Assembly: GCF_013032455.1 (NCBI RefSeq)
Contig: NZ_WQCF01000002.1
Span: forward strand, 1-64,000
Reading direction: 5' to 3'
Length of the DNA stretch: 64,000 bases
DNA from: Ruegeria atlantica
Lineage (GTDB): Bacteria > Pseudomonadota > Alphaproteobacteria > Rhodobacterales > Rhodobacteraceae
Part shown: piece by piece, positions 25,456 through 33,964 of the stretch
Layout: each line of letters begins with the position of its first letter
How positions within the stretch are numbered: the first letter of the stretch is position 1
Program-made: the position numbers and the translations under genes
The notes under the pieces: generated by a model
Told to the model about the DNA's origin: nothing
Databases searched by the model: none
The model's input: only the letters and a program-made list of their open reading frames with translations

Positions 25456-26652
25456 ATGGATATCCATGAATACCAAGCGAAAGAGCTTCTTTCGAATTTC
25501 GGTGTCGACGTGCCTTCTGGCGCTTTGGCCTACAGCCCTGAACAGGCGGCCTATCGGGCGCGCGAACTGGGTGGCGACAAGTGGATCGTCAAGGCTCAGG
25601 TCCATGCGGGTGGTCGCGGCAAGGCGGGCGGCGTCAAGCTATGCAACACCGAAAACGAAATCTATCAAGCCTGCGATGACTTGTTTGGTCGCAAACTGGT
25701 CACGCATCAGACCGGCCCCGAGGGTAAGGGCATCTATCGTGTCTACGTTGAGTCCGCTGTGCCGATTGACCGCGAGATCTATCTGGGCTTCGTCCTTGAC
25801 CGGTCAAGCCAGCGGGTGATGATCGTGGCCTCGTCCGAAGGCGGGATGGAGATCGAGGATATTTCGGCCGACCGCCCGGACAGCATCGTGCGTTCCATTG
25901 TCGAGCCGGCGGTCGGGTTGCAGGAATTCCAGGCGCGCGAAATTGCGTTCAAACTGGGACTGGAGCCGAAGCTGGTGCAGCAGATGGTGCGCACGTTGCA
26001 GGGCTGCTACGCCGCTTTCAGCGATCTGGACGCCACCATGGTCGAGATCAACCCGCTGGTCATTACTGGTGACGACCGCGTTCTAGCGCTCGATGCCAAG
26101 ATGAGCTTTGACGACAACGCCCTGTTCCGGCACCCGCAAATCGCCGAACTGCGCGACAAAAGCCAGGAAGACCCGCGCGAAAGCCGCGCGGCGGATCGGG
26201 GTCTGTCCTATGTCGGGCTGGATGGCAATATAGGCTGCATCGTCAACGGTGCCGGTCTGGCGATGGCGACGATGGACACGATCAAGCTGGCTGGTGGTGA
26301 GCCCGCAAACTTCCTCGATATCGGCGGTGGCGCGTCACCCGAACGTGTGGCCAAGGCGTTCCGACTGGTTCTCTCAGATGACAACGTGCAAGCGATCTTG
26401 GTTAACATTTTTGCCGGTATCAACCGCTGTGACTGGGTGGCCGAAGGGGTCGTACAGGCGCTGAAAGAGCTAGACCTGGATATCCCGGTTGTTGTGCGAC
26501 TGGCTGGAACAAATGTCGAAGAAGGCCAGAAAATCCTCGCGAAATCCGGCCTGCCGATCATTCGCGCCACAACACTGATGGAAGCCGCAGAACGCGCCGT
26601 TGGTGCATGGCGAAACGATCTGTCCCAAAACACCAAGATGAGGGCTGTGTAA
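25456..26652 (+). CDS. mtkA: Malate-CoA ligase (malate thiokinase) beta subunit
   Basis: This 398-residue ATP-grasp subunit resembles Suc[38 protein letters not shown] (nucleotide loop), [16 protein letters not shown] (metal ligands) and [29 protein letters not shown] (CoA-side domain). Succinyl-CoA synthetase and malate-CoA ligase share the fold. The call malate rather than succinate rests on the operon: mtkB follows with a TAATG overlap and malyl-CoA lyase closes the cluster. Together they make malyl-CoA from malate, CoA and ATP and cleave it to glyoxylate and acetyl-CoA. RBS GGGAGG precedes the ATG. Confidence 0.88.
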   Translation: MDIHEYQAKELLSNFGVDVPSGALAYSPEQAAYRARELGGDKWIVKAQVHAGGRGKAGGVKLCNTENEIYQACDDLFGRKLVTHQTGPEGKGIYRVYVESAVPIDREIYLGFVLDRSSQRVMIVASSEGGMEIEDISADRPDSIVRSIVEPAVGLQEFQAREIAFKLGLEPKLVQQMVRTLQGCYAAFSDLDATMVEINPLVITGDDRVLALDAKMSFDDNALFRHPQIAELRDKSQEDPRESRAADRGLSYVGLDGNIGCIVNGAGLAMATMDTIKLAGGEPANFLDIGGGASPERVAKAFRLVLSDDNVQAILVNIFAGINRCDWVAEGVVQALKELDLDIPVVVRLAGTNVEEGQKILAKSGLPIIRATTLMEAAERAVGAWRNDLSQNTKMRAV

Positions 26653-27539
26653 TGAGCATTTTTCTCGATCGTGACTCGCGCGTTATCGTGCAGGGCATCA
26701 CCGGGCGCATGGCTCGGTTCCATACCAAGGACATGCTGAACTACGGCACCAACGTTGTCGGTGGTGTCGTGCCCGGTAAGGGCGGAGAAACCGTCGAAGG
26801 CGTTCCAGTCTTCGACACTGTGAAACAGGCCGTCGAGGCAACTGGCGCAGATGCCAGCCTTGTGTTCGTACCACCGCCATTCGCCGCCGACTCGATCATG
26901 GAGGCCGCAGATGCCGGTATCCGCTATTGCGTTTGTATCACCGACGGCATTCCGGCGCAGGACATGATCCGGGTGAAACGGTACATGTACCGCTATCCCA
27001 AGGAAAAACGCATGGTTCTGACCGGGCCGAACTGCGCAGGCACGATCTCACCGGGCAAGGCTCTGTTGGGGATCATGCCGGGGCATATCTATCTGCCCGG
27101 TCACGTAGGGATCATAGGGCGTTCTGGTACGCTGGGCTATGAGGCCGCTGCGCAGTTGAAAGAGCGTGGGATCGGCGTGTCGACCAGTGTCGGCATCGGC
27201 GGTGACCCGATCAATGGCTCGTCGTTCAAGGATATCCTGCAGCGGTTCGAAGAGGACGAAGACACCCACGTAATCGCCATGATCGGTGAAATTGGTGGGC
27301 CTCAGGAAGCTGAAGCAGCGGAATACATCCGTGACCACATCACCAAACCGGTGATTGCCTATGTCGCCGGTCTTACTGCACCCAAGGGCCGGACCATGGG
27401 CCATGCGGGCGCAATCATCTCGGCTTTTGGCGAAAGCGCCAGCGAGAAGGTCGAAATCCTCTCCGCTGCCGGTGTGACCGTGGCTGAAAACCCCGCCGTG
27501 ATCGGTGAAACAATCGCCAAAGTGATGGAGGCCGCGTGA
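26652..27539 (+). CDS. mtkB: Malate-CoA ligase (malate thiokinase) alpha subunit
   Basis: The alpha subunit (295 residues) carries the CoA-binding Rossmann domain (RVIVQGITGRMARFHTKDML, VVGGVVPGKGGETVEGVPVF) and the phosphohistidine, here the His near residue 251 in GRTMGHAGAIISAFG. GPNCAGTISPGKALLGIMPG is the family segment for the ligase domain. The start overlaps the mtkA stop (TAATG) and the stop overlaps hprA (TGATG). Length and motifs match SucD-like proteins. Substrate assignment to malate follows the operon context. Confidence 0.88.
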   Translation: MSIFLDRDSRVIVQGITGRMARFHTKDMLNYGTNVVGGVVPGKGGETVEGVPVFDTVKQAVEATGADASLVFVPPPFAADSIMEAADAGIRYCVCITDGIPAQDMIRVKRYMYRYPKEKRMVLTGPNCAGTISPGKALLGIMPGHIYLPGHVGIIGRSGTLGYEAAAQLKERGIGVSTSVGIGGDPINGSSFKDILQRFEEDEDTHVIAMIGEIGGPQEAEAAEYIRDHITKPVIAYVAGLTAPKGRTMGHAGAIISAFGESASEKVEILSAAGVTVAENPAVIGETIAKVMEAA

Positions 27540-28510
27540 TGGTCAAACCCTCGGTTCTTGTTACCCGTCGCTGGCCTGCTGCCGTCGAGGCGCAGCTGGC
27601 TGAGAATTACAATGTCGTTCTGAATACCGGGGACAAGCCTATGTCCCCGGCTGACATCCGGCAGGCGCTAAAGTCCTATGACGCGGTGCTGCCCACCGTC
27701 ACCGACACGCTTAGCGCCGAGGCGCTGGATGTGCCCGGTGCGCAGACAAAGATCCTCGCCAACTACGGTGTTGGCTACAGCCATATCTGCGAACCGTCAG
27801 CGCGTGAACTGGGTATGACCGTGACGAATACGCCTGACGTGCTGTCCGAATGTACCGCTGATATCGCCATGAGCCTGCTGCTGATGGTGGCACGCCGGGC
27901 GGGCGAAGGTGAGCGTGAACTACGGGCGGGTGGTTGGACCGGCTGGCGGCCCACGCATCTGATCGGCACCAAGGTCAGCGGCAAAACGTTGGGCATCATC
28001 GGTTATGGTCGCATCGGTCAGGAAATGGCCCGCCGCGCCCATCACGGTTTCGGCATGGACGTTCTTGTGTACAACCGTAGCCAGGTATCGCCGGAAGTGC
28101 TGGCCCAGTGCAACGCGACCCAAGTGGACACAATCGACGAGCTGTTGCCTCAGTGCGATTTCGTGTCGCTCCATTGTCCCGGAGGGGCTGCGAACCGGCA
28201 CCTGATCAACTCACGTAGGCTCAGCCTGATGAAACCGGACGCCTTCCTGATCAACACCGCACGTGGTGAGGTGATCGACGAATGGGCTCTGATTCAGGCC
28301 CTGATGTTCGACATGATCGGCGGTGCGGCGCTGGATGTGTTCGACGGCGAACCCCGGATCAGCCCCGATCTGCTGCAATGCGACAATCTGGTGATGCTGC
28401 CCCATCTGGGCAGCGCCACAAAGGAAGCGCGTGAGGCGATGGGGTTCCGTGTGCTTGATAACCTAAGTGACTTTTTCCAGGGCCGCGAACCGCGCGACCG
28501 GGTGATCTGA
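27539..28510 (+). CDS. hprA: Hydroxypyruvate reductase / D-glycerate dehydrogenase
   Basis: This 323-residue D-2-hydroxyacid dehydrogenase reduces hydroxypyruvate to D-glycerate with NAD(P)H. The Rossmann domain is LGIIGYGRIGQEMARRAHHG (GxGxxG), the family signature segment is FLINTARGEVIDEWALIQAL, and the catalytic Arg/Glu/His follow: Arg in NTARGE, Glu in DVFDGEPRI and His in MLPHLGSATKEAR. Overlaps mtkB (TGATG). In a serine-cycle-like order it takes the hydroxypyruvate made by the aminotransferase. Glyoxylate reductase activity is possible too. No glycerate kinase gene follows in this operon. Confidence 0.88.
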   Translation: MVKPSVLVTRRWPAAVEAQLAENYNVVLNTGDKPMSPADIRQALKSYDAVLPTVTDTLSAEALDVPGAQTKILANYGVGYSHICEPSARELGMTVTNTPDVLSECTADIAMSLLLMVARRAGEGERELRAGGWTGWRPTHLIGTKVSGKTLGIIGYGRIGQEMARRAHHGFGMDVLVYNRSQVSPEVLAQCNATQVDTIDELLPQCDFVSLHCPGGAANRHLINSRRLSLMKPDAFLINTARGEVIDEWALIQALMFDMIGGAALDVFDGEPRISPDLLQCDNLVMLPHLGSATKEAREAMGFRVLDNLSDFFQGREPRDRVI

Positions 28511-28548
28511 CACCGAACCGACAAAACTCTGAACCAAGGATCAAACTC

Positions 28549-29526
28549 ATGAGCTTTCATTCAATCGACCAGGCCCCCGGCCGCCTGAACCGCAGTGAAC
28601 TGGCCGTTCCCGGTAGCCAGCCGGGCATGTTCGAAAAGGCAGCTAAATCGGATGTGGATGTGATCTTCCTTGATCTGGAAGACGCGGTCGCACCTGATGA
28701 AAAGGAACAGGCGCGTAAGAACATTATCGAAGCGTTGAACGATATCGACTGGGGCAACAAAACCATGTCGGTGCGGATCAACGGGCTCGATACGCACTAC
28801 ATGTACCGCGACGTGGTGGACGTGGTCGAACAGGCCGGAGAACGTCTGGACCTGATCATGATCCCCAAAGTGGGAACCGCTGCAGACGTTTATGCCGTCG
28901 ATATGCTGGTAACACAGATCGAGGACGCCAAGGGTTATAAAAAGCGGATCGGTTTCGAGCACATCATCGAAACGGCGCTAGGCATGCAGAACGTGAGCGA
29001 GATTGCGGCAGCATCAAAACGTAACGAAAGCCTGCATTTTGGTGTTGCGGACTATGCAGCGTCGACCCGCGCGCGCACCACGATCATCGGCGGCGTAAAC
29101 CCCGACTATTCGGTCCTGACCGACGCCGACGCTGACGGAGACCGCATGACCCATTGGGGCGACATGTGGCACTACGCTCTGGCCCGCATGGTGGTTGCTG
29201 CCCGCGCCAATGGTCTGCGCCCGATTGATGGACCTTTTGGTGACTTCCAAGATCCAGAAGGCTATCGTGCGGCTGCGAAACGCGCCGCCGTTCTGGGCTG
29301 CGAAGGTAAATGGGCCATCCACCCAAGCCAGATTGCGCTGGCAAACGAAGTCATGTCCCCATCGGATGCCGAGGTGAACAAGGCGCAGCGCATTCTCGTT
29401 GCAATGGCCGAGGCCGAAGCTTCGGGCAAAGGTGCCGTATCATTGGATGGCCGCCTGATCGACTATGCCTCGATCCGTCAGGCCGAGGTGTTGGTTGAAA
29501 AGGCCGGGCAGATCGCTGCGGCTTAA
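28549..29526 (+). CDS. mcl1: L-malyl-CoA/beta-methylmalyl-CoA lyase
   Basis: A 325-residue CitE-like TIM barrel: RLNRSELAVPGSQPGMFEKA (CoA-binding start), VDVIFLDLEDAVAPDEKEQA (metal-binding Asp/Glu), MSVRINGLDTHYMYRDVVDV, LDLIMIPKVGTAADVYAVDM, RIGFEHIIETALGMQN (Glu metal ligand), LHFGVADYAAS and GKWAIHPSQIALANEV. The reaction is cleavage of malyl-CoA to acetyl-CoA and glyoxylate (serine cycle) and of methylmalyl-CoA in related pathways. Last gene of the operon, 38 bases after hprA, followed by a strong terminator. Either direction, assimilatory or dissimilatory, is possible. Confidence 0.92.
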   Translation: MSFHSIDQAPGRLNRSELAVPGSQPGMFEKAAKSDVDVIFLDLEDAVAPDEKEQARKNIIEALNDIDWGNKTMSVRINGLDTHYMYRDVVDVVEQAGERLDLIMIPKVGTAADVYAVDMLVTQIEDAKGYKKRIGFEHIIETALGMQNVSEIAAASKRNESLHFGVADYAASTRARTTIIGGVNPDYSVLTDADADGDRMTHWGDMWHYALARMVVAARANGLRPIDGPFGDFQDPEGYRAAAKRAAVLGCEGKWAIHPSQIALANEVMSPSDAEVNKAQRILVAMAEAEASGKGAVSLDGRLIDYASIRQAEVLVEKAGQIAAA

Positions 29527-29550
29527 ACTCTTCGCAAGTTGAACCTGTGA

Positions 29551-29580
29551 ATGCGAGGTCGATCCGGCCTCGCATTTTTC
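29551..29580 (+). terminator. Rho-independent terminator after mcl
   Basis: ATGCGAGG at 29551-29558 pairs with CCTCGCAT at 29568-29575 (8-bp stem, 9-base loop), and TTTTTC follows. It lies 25 bases after the mcl stop and 14 bases before the convergent nosX stop, so it ends the plus-strand operon. Confidence 0.85.
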
Positions 29581-29593
29581 ATTCTCGGCAAGT

Positions 29594-30496
29594 TTATCCG
29601 AGCATCTCAAGCGCAGCCCCGGGAAAGGATGCGATCACGGCATCCATCTGAGCCCGTGGCAACAGGCACAGGGCCGTTGACAGGCCATCGGCGACCGCCG
29701 CGGTCGGCGCTGAAACAGATACAACCTGCTTGCGGTGATGTGATCCATTGGTGTTGAGAATATGGCCCTGTGTCTCTGTCAGCATGACGCTGTTGGTGTC
29801 GGATGTCGCGACGGCTCTGTCGCGAAGTTGGATCGTCTTCTGAACCTCGCCAGCCGAACCTGCAAGACCGACCTGCCAGGCTTGACCGTCGTTCCGGTGC
29901 CCATGGGCTGCGATTTCCCCCATGTTCACAAGCACATCGCGCAAACCATGCGAAGCAAGCAGGGTGCTGATGCGATCGGTAATGGCCCCTTGCGCGACAC
30001 CATTCAGGGTAAGGGCCGACAATCCGGGACGAGGAAGGTGGATCACCTCTGCCTGAACCGAAACGCGATCCCAGCCCACCGTTTCCAGTGCCTCTGTCAA
30101 GTCGGACTGGTTTGAACTAGAGGCAAGTGCGCGCCAAACGGGCTGAATGGTTGGATCGAACAGGCCGTCGGAAGCTTGATAGAGGGCCGAGCACAGGCTG
30201 AGAACGTTCAGCAGATCAGGTGCCGGTGCCAGCAGATGACCATCACGGTTCAAACGGCTGATTTCAGAGTTGTGACGGTAGAGGCTAAAGATGTTCTCCA
30301 GCCGGTTTACCTCGGCCTCGACGGCAGCGATAATTGGTGCGGCTTGTGCGCTGGTCAGCCCCTCTAGCCGCAAGCTGGCCTCAGCCCCCAATGCAACACC
30401 GCGCCAATGGGCCACGGGGGCTGTTGCGGCTCCAGCAGGAAAGGCTGCGCAAGCGGCCGACATGGTCAAGAACCGGCGACGCGAGAGAGAAGTCAT
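29594..30496 (-). CDS. nosX: NosX, ApbE-like FAD:protein FMN transferase
   Basis: NosX attaches FMN covalently to the periplasmic domain of NosR, keeping electron flow to N2O reductase. The 300-residue protein has a Tat signal (TSLSRRRFLTMSAACAAFPA) and ApbE motifs: LENIFSLYRHNSEISRLNRD, YQASDGLFDPTIQPVW, ALTLNGVAQGAITDRI, DVLVNMGEIAAHGH, ATSDTNSVMLTE and HILNTNGSHHRK. It is the last gene of nosRZDFYLX and overlaps nosL by ATGA. Its 3' end faces the mcl terminator. Confidence 0.93.
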   Translation of the reverse strand: MTSLSRRRFLTMSAACAAFPAGAATAPVAHWRGVALGAEASLRLEGLTSAQAAPIIAAVEAEVNRLENIFSLYRHNSEISRLNRDGHLLAPAPDLLNVLSLCSALYQASDGLFDPTIQPVWRALASSSNQSDLTEALETVGWDRVSVQAEVIHLPRPGLSALTLNGVAQGAITDRISTLLASHGLRDVLVNMGEIAAHGHRNDGQAWQVGLAGSAGEVQKTIQLRDRAVATSDTNSVMLTETQGHILNTNGSHHRKQVVSVSAPTAAVADGLSTALCLLPRAQMDAVIASFPGAALEMLG

Positions 30497-31008
30497 GAGG
30501 GGGTCTCCAGTATCAAGTCCAGATCCACAGGGCCAAGCACCTCGGTGTCCGGGATCTCAGAGAGAGGCAAGGAAGTGCCGCCATATTGGCCAATAAAGGT
30601 TTCCGCATCGGTAGGATTAGCGAAGGGAACAACCTCGCGCGCGCCCATACCACCGGCGACATCGGCCCCGACCACAAAGGTTGCGCCATCGGCGTCGATC
30701 CAGTTGGAAATGCCCGGCTGTCGCCAGTTTGGGGCGACGCCCATGTCGCTGACATAAACGGCGGTGATTTTGGCATCACGCTCGGGGCTTTTGAGATATG
30801 CCACCATGTCGCGCACCTGAGCAAAGAATAGCGGTGCGGGGTAGCCGTCCAGATGAATCTGCCCCTTTGGCCCGCCATGTTCGGCGATGTTCATTTGGCA
30901 GAAAAAGCTCAGTGCATCCGGGGTTAGGTCGACCGGGTCCGGGGCTTCGGCCACTTCTTCCTTGCAGGCGGCCAACGCGATTAAGGCGATCAGGGCAAGA
31001 TGTTTCAT
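30493..31008 (-). CDS. nosL: NosL, copper-chaperone lipoprotein for N2O reductase
   Basis: A 171-residue lipoprotein with signal and lipobox MKHLALIALIALAAC (Cys at residue 15). NosL is a Cu(I) chaperone used in assembly of the CuZ site. The family start of the mature part is visible: LSFFCQMNIAEHGGPKGQI, with Cys and Met in FCQM likely copper ligands. Later PNWRQPGISNWIDADGATFV and DAETFIGQYGGTSLPLSEI are standard. Start overlaps the nosY stop and its stop overlaps nosX by ATGA. Confidence 0.92.
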   Translation of the reverse strand: MKHLALIALIALAACKEEVAEAPDPVDLTPDALSFFCQMNIAEHGGPKGQIHLDGYPAPLFFAQVRDMVAYLKSPERDAKITAVYVSDMGVAPNWRQPGISNWIDADGATFVVGADVAGGMGAREVVPFANPTDAETFIGQYGGTSLPLSEIPDTEVLGPVDLDLILETPS

Positions 31009-31826
31009 GGCTCAACCCTCCGAAACGCGAGGCGGGCAAGGGCAAAGCCGAGCACTGGCCAGATCAGAAGAGATGCAGGCGCGGCCCAGACGGGCAGGGC
31101 CTGTGCGGCTCCGGTCATGCCCGAAGCCATCGCGACGCCTTCAGTCGCAGCGATGTTCCACAGACGGAATGCGTCGGCCGGGTTGGCTACCATCACCCAT
31201 GGAAAGACGGATTGGGTAAAGGTGCCGCCCTTGTCCATGACGACGGCCCCCAACAGGCCCAGATCATAGAGGACGACAAAAACCAGCCAGAGCCCGGCCG
31301 ACAGACCTGCTGCGGCCGTAGCGCCCCTCGCCAGGGCAGACAGCAGGTAACCCAGCGCCAGAAACACGGCGCCCAGCAGGATCGAAGTGAGGATGAGACG
31401 CACCAGAGCCATCAGGCTTTCCGGTCCGGCCCCGCCAAAGAAGGCGGCCACTGCGCCCGCGGTGCCGAAACCAACGGTCATCGCAAAGGCGAGGGCAGCG
31501 AGGTGCGCTGTAAACTTGCCCAACAGGATTTCTCCGCGCCCTGCCGGGTAAGACAGCAGCAGCGACAGACTGCCTCGATCCACGTCGCCAGCGATGGCGT
31601 CGAAGGAGATCATCAGCGCTAGCAAGGGGGCGAGGTAGACCGACAAGGTGGTCATCGACGCAACCGAGACAGTGAGCATGTCGACGCCCAAAGTGCCGGT
31701 TGGGGCGCTGCCGGCAAAGGTCAGCGCCAAAGCGAACAGCACCATGATCAGCGTGGCGACCAGCAGCCAGCGGTTGCGGCGCAGGATCAGCATTTCAGTG
31801 CGGGTGATAGCGAGGAAGCGGGTCAT
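31005..31826 (-). CDS. nosY: NosY, ABC transporter permease for NosZ maturation
   Basis: The 273-residue protein has six predicted membrane segments (e.g. WLLVATLIMVLFALAL, LSVYLAPLLALMISFDAI, AALAFAMTVGFGTAGAV). It also carries the ABC-2 permease coupling segment DVDRGSLSLLLSYPAGRGEI. With the NosF ATPase and periplasmic NosD it supplies a sulfur species for CuZ assembly. ATGA overlaps both neighbours. Confidence 0.92.
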   Translation of the reverse strand: MTRFLAITRTEMLILRRNRWLLVATLIMVLFALALTFAGSAPTGTLGVDMLTVSVASMTTLSVYLAPLLALMISFDAIAGDVDRGSLSLLLSYPAGRGEILLGKFTAHLAALAFAMTVGFGTAGAVAAFFGGAGPESLMALVRLILTSILLGAVFLALGYLLSALARGATAAAGLSAGLWLVFVVLYDLGLLGAVVMDKGGTFTQSVFPWVMVANPADAFRLWNIAATEGVAMASGMTGAAQALPVWAAPASLLIWPVLGFALARLAFRRVEP

Positions 31827-32716
31827 TGCATCTCCTCCTGTGCATAGTGGCGATAGAGGTCTTCCAGCTTGGGCGGGGTCATTTCCACATCCGCCACCGC
31901 GTCGCCCAGTCCGGCGATGCGGCGCAGGGCCTCCATCTTGTCGTCGGGACTGCAGAGTAGTTCGACCGCCGCGCCGTTGATCCGATTGCCTCCCAGTTCT
32001 GCGGCCAGCGCTTCTGGATTGTCACTGGCGCGGACCTTTAGGCGGATCGGCAGACCCGCCAGCGCTGAGAGGTTGTTCAGCGTGTCATCAGCCACCATCC
32101 GGCCCTTGCGCATGATAGCGATACGATCGGTGCGGGCTTCGACTTCGGTCAACGCATGTGAGGCGATCAGGACCGCCGTACCCTGTGCGGCCAGCTCATC
32201 AATGATGGCATAGAGATCCTGACGTGAGATCGGGTCCAAGCCCGATGTCGGCTCATCCAGCAGTGCGACCTTCGGCTGGCCCAGCAGGACCTGCGCCAGA
32301 CCCAGGCGCTGCCGCATCCCTTTGGAATAGGCTCCGATCCGGCGATCCAGCGCGTCGCTCAGACCGACGCGCTCCAGCAAGGCAGGCACATCGGCCTTAG
32401 CTCCGGAGAGCTGCGCGAACAGGGTCAGTTGCTCGCGGCCCGTAAGCGCCGGGTGAAACGACACCGCTTCGGGCAGGTAAGCCGTTTCCCGCCGTGCCTT
32501 CGCGCTGCCGGGGGCGGCGTCTCCGATCCGAATGGCGCCGCCGTGGATCGGCGTTAGGCCGAGGATGGATTTGATCAGAGTCGACTTGCCCGCGCCGTTA
32601 TGACCCAGCAGCGCAACGCGCTGGCCGGGGGCTAGAGACAGGGTGATATCGTCAAGAACGCGGGTTTTTCCCCGGTCCTTGAGAACATGGTCGATTGACA
32701 GGGCCTTATCCGTCAT
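31823..32716 (-). CDS. nosF: NosF, ABC transporter ATPase for NosZ maturation
   Basis: A 297-residue ABC ATPase with Walker A (VALLGHNGAGKSTLIKSIL), Q-loop region (ETAYLPEAVSF), ABC signature (AYSKGMRQRLGLAQVLLG), Walker B (VALLDEPTSGLDPISRQDL) and H-loop (VLIASHALTEVEAR). The C-terminal ~90 residues form the usual regulatory domain. It powers NosY during CuZ-site assembly. Its start overlaps the nosD stop by 11 bases. Confidence 0.93.
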   Translation of the reverse strand: MTDKALSIDHVLKDRGKTRVLDDITLSLAPGQRVALLGHNGAGKSTLIKSILGLTPIHGGAIRIGDAAPGSAKARRETAYLPEAVSFHPALTGREQLTLFAQLSGAKADVPALLERVGLSDALDRRIGAYSKGMRQRLGLAQVLLGQPKVALLDEPTSGLDPISRQDLYAIIDELAAQGTAVLIASHALTEVEARTDRIAIMRKGRMVADDTLNNLSALAGLPIRLKVRASDNPEALAAELGGNRINGAAVELLCSPDDKMEALRRIAGLGDAVADVEMTPPKLEDLYRHYAQEEMQ

Positions 32717-33962
32717 GAGGCACCTTTTTCATTGCTGGGGGTTCAGGGGCTTGCATCAATGGGTTGCTGTCCATCACACCCCCCGGCAGCAGTGCTGGGA
32801 AGGCCGATTGCGACCAGCGCACCAACTGCACGGCGGGCGAGCCGAGCAGCAGTTTGGCTGCGGGTTGGGTCCACAGCACATGGTCCATACTGTCATTGGG
32901 GCGATAGGGGGCATCGGCGATACCATTGCCATCCACATCAAAGGCTGCGAAATCGGACCAGTAGTTTCCGCGCCCGTCTTCGGACCACTCGACCCATTTG
33001 GTCGAAACGTATTTTACCTGGGTCCGGTTGCCTACAAAGGCGTTGCCAAGGATACGGTTGCGTTCACTACCGGCGGTAAAGTGGATGCCGATGCCGCAAC
33101 CCTGGAACCAGTTGTCGGTGAATTCGTTCTTGTTGGAGTTATAAAGGAAGGTGCATTTTTCCTTGGCACCTTTCACCACGTTGCCGGTGATGGTGCTCTT
33201 GTTGGCGTAGTTCAGCATCACGCCATGTTCACGGTCCCCGATCGAGACATTGTTAGCGACGGTCACATTGGTCGTGAACATCACCGCATAGCCCAGATCG
33301 TTGCCAATCGAGACATTGTCGCTGACGACCGAATTGTCGGCATACATGTAGTGCACGGCGAAACGCAGATCGCGGAACAGGTTGCCGGTGAAGGTATTTT
33401 TCTTGGACGAGTTCACAAAGATCCCATCACGTCCAAAACGAATATCGTTATCTTCGACCCGCGCACCCGGCGCGTTCCAGACGTAAACGCCATTACCACG
33501 GTCGTTCATTCGCCGGTCCTGGCGGCCTTCGATCCGGTTGCCACGCACGATGCTGTCCTTGGCACCATGGATGTCGACGCCATAGAGATTACCCAGCAGC
33601 ACGTTATCCTCGACCACTGGCGCGTGGGCCGTCTTGGTTAGTTGGATGCCGCTGTCGATCCCGTCATGGTCCGAGCCTGAGCCGATCACCGTCAGCCCGC
33701 GCACGGTCACGCCCGGCCCGGTCACGGTGATGACGCTGCCTTTGCCTTGTCCGTCAATGGTGGCCAAGCCCTGCCCATCAATCGTGATGGGCCGGTCCAG
33801 CACCAGTGTTTCGGCGTAAACGCCGGGGCTCAGGCGGAGGGTGTCTCCATCCGCCGCCTGCGCCAGTATCTCATTGATGGCCCCCGCCCGGTTGGGCACA
33901 TCCCAATCCGCTGCCCAAAGGGGCGAGCCGAGCAGGAGCGGTATGAGCAGGGACCAACGCAT
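32706..33962 (-). CDS. nosD: NosD, periplasmic copper/sulfur-delivery protein
   Basis: The protein (418 residues) has a short signal peptide (MRWSLLIPLLLGSPLWA) and a long right-handed parallel beta-helix made of repeated N-x-x-x-N coils (e.g. VEDNVLLGNLYGVDIHGAKD, SVVSDNVSIGNDLGYAVM, KSTITGNVVKGAKEKCTFLY). It ends with SDFAAFDVDGNGIADAPYRP, typical of NosD. It is required for CuZ assembly. The start follows nosZ by 2 bases; the 3' end overlaps nosF. Confidence 0.93.
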   Translation of the reverse strand: MRWSLLIPLLLGSPLWAADWDVPNRAGAINEILAQAADGDTLRLSPGVYAETLVLDRPITIDGQGLATIDGQGKGSVITVTGPGVTVRGLTVIGSGSDHDGIDSGIQLTKTAHAPVVEDNVLLGNLYGVDIHGAKDSIVRGNRIEGRQDRRMNDRGNGVYVWNAPGARVEDNDIRFGRDGIFVNSSKKNTFTGNLFRDLRFAVHYMYADNSVVSDNVSIGNDLGYAVMFTTNVTVANNVSIGDREHGVMLNYANKSTITGNVVKGAKEKCTFLYNSNKNEFTDNWFQGCGIGIHFTAGSERNRILGNAFVGNRTQVKYVSTKWVEWSEDGRGNYWSDFAAFDVDGNGIADAPYRPNDSMDHVLWTQPAAKLLLGSPAVQLVRWSQSAFPALLPGGVMDSNPLMQAPEPPAMKKVPHDG

Positions 33963-33964
33963 TG

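Noticed and set aside
25456..27539. Calling mtkAB succinyl-CoA synthetase (sucCD)
   Set aside because: The operon with malyl-CoA lyase and serine-glyoxylate aminotransferase and the absence of sucAB/mdh neighbours argue for malate thiokinase, though the folds are the same.
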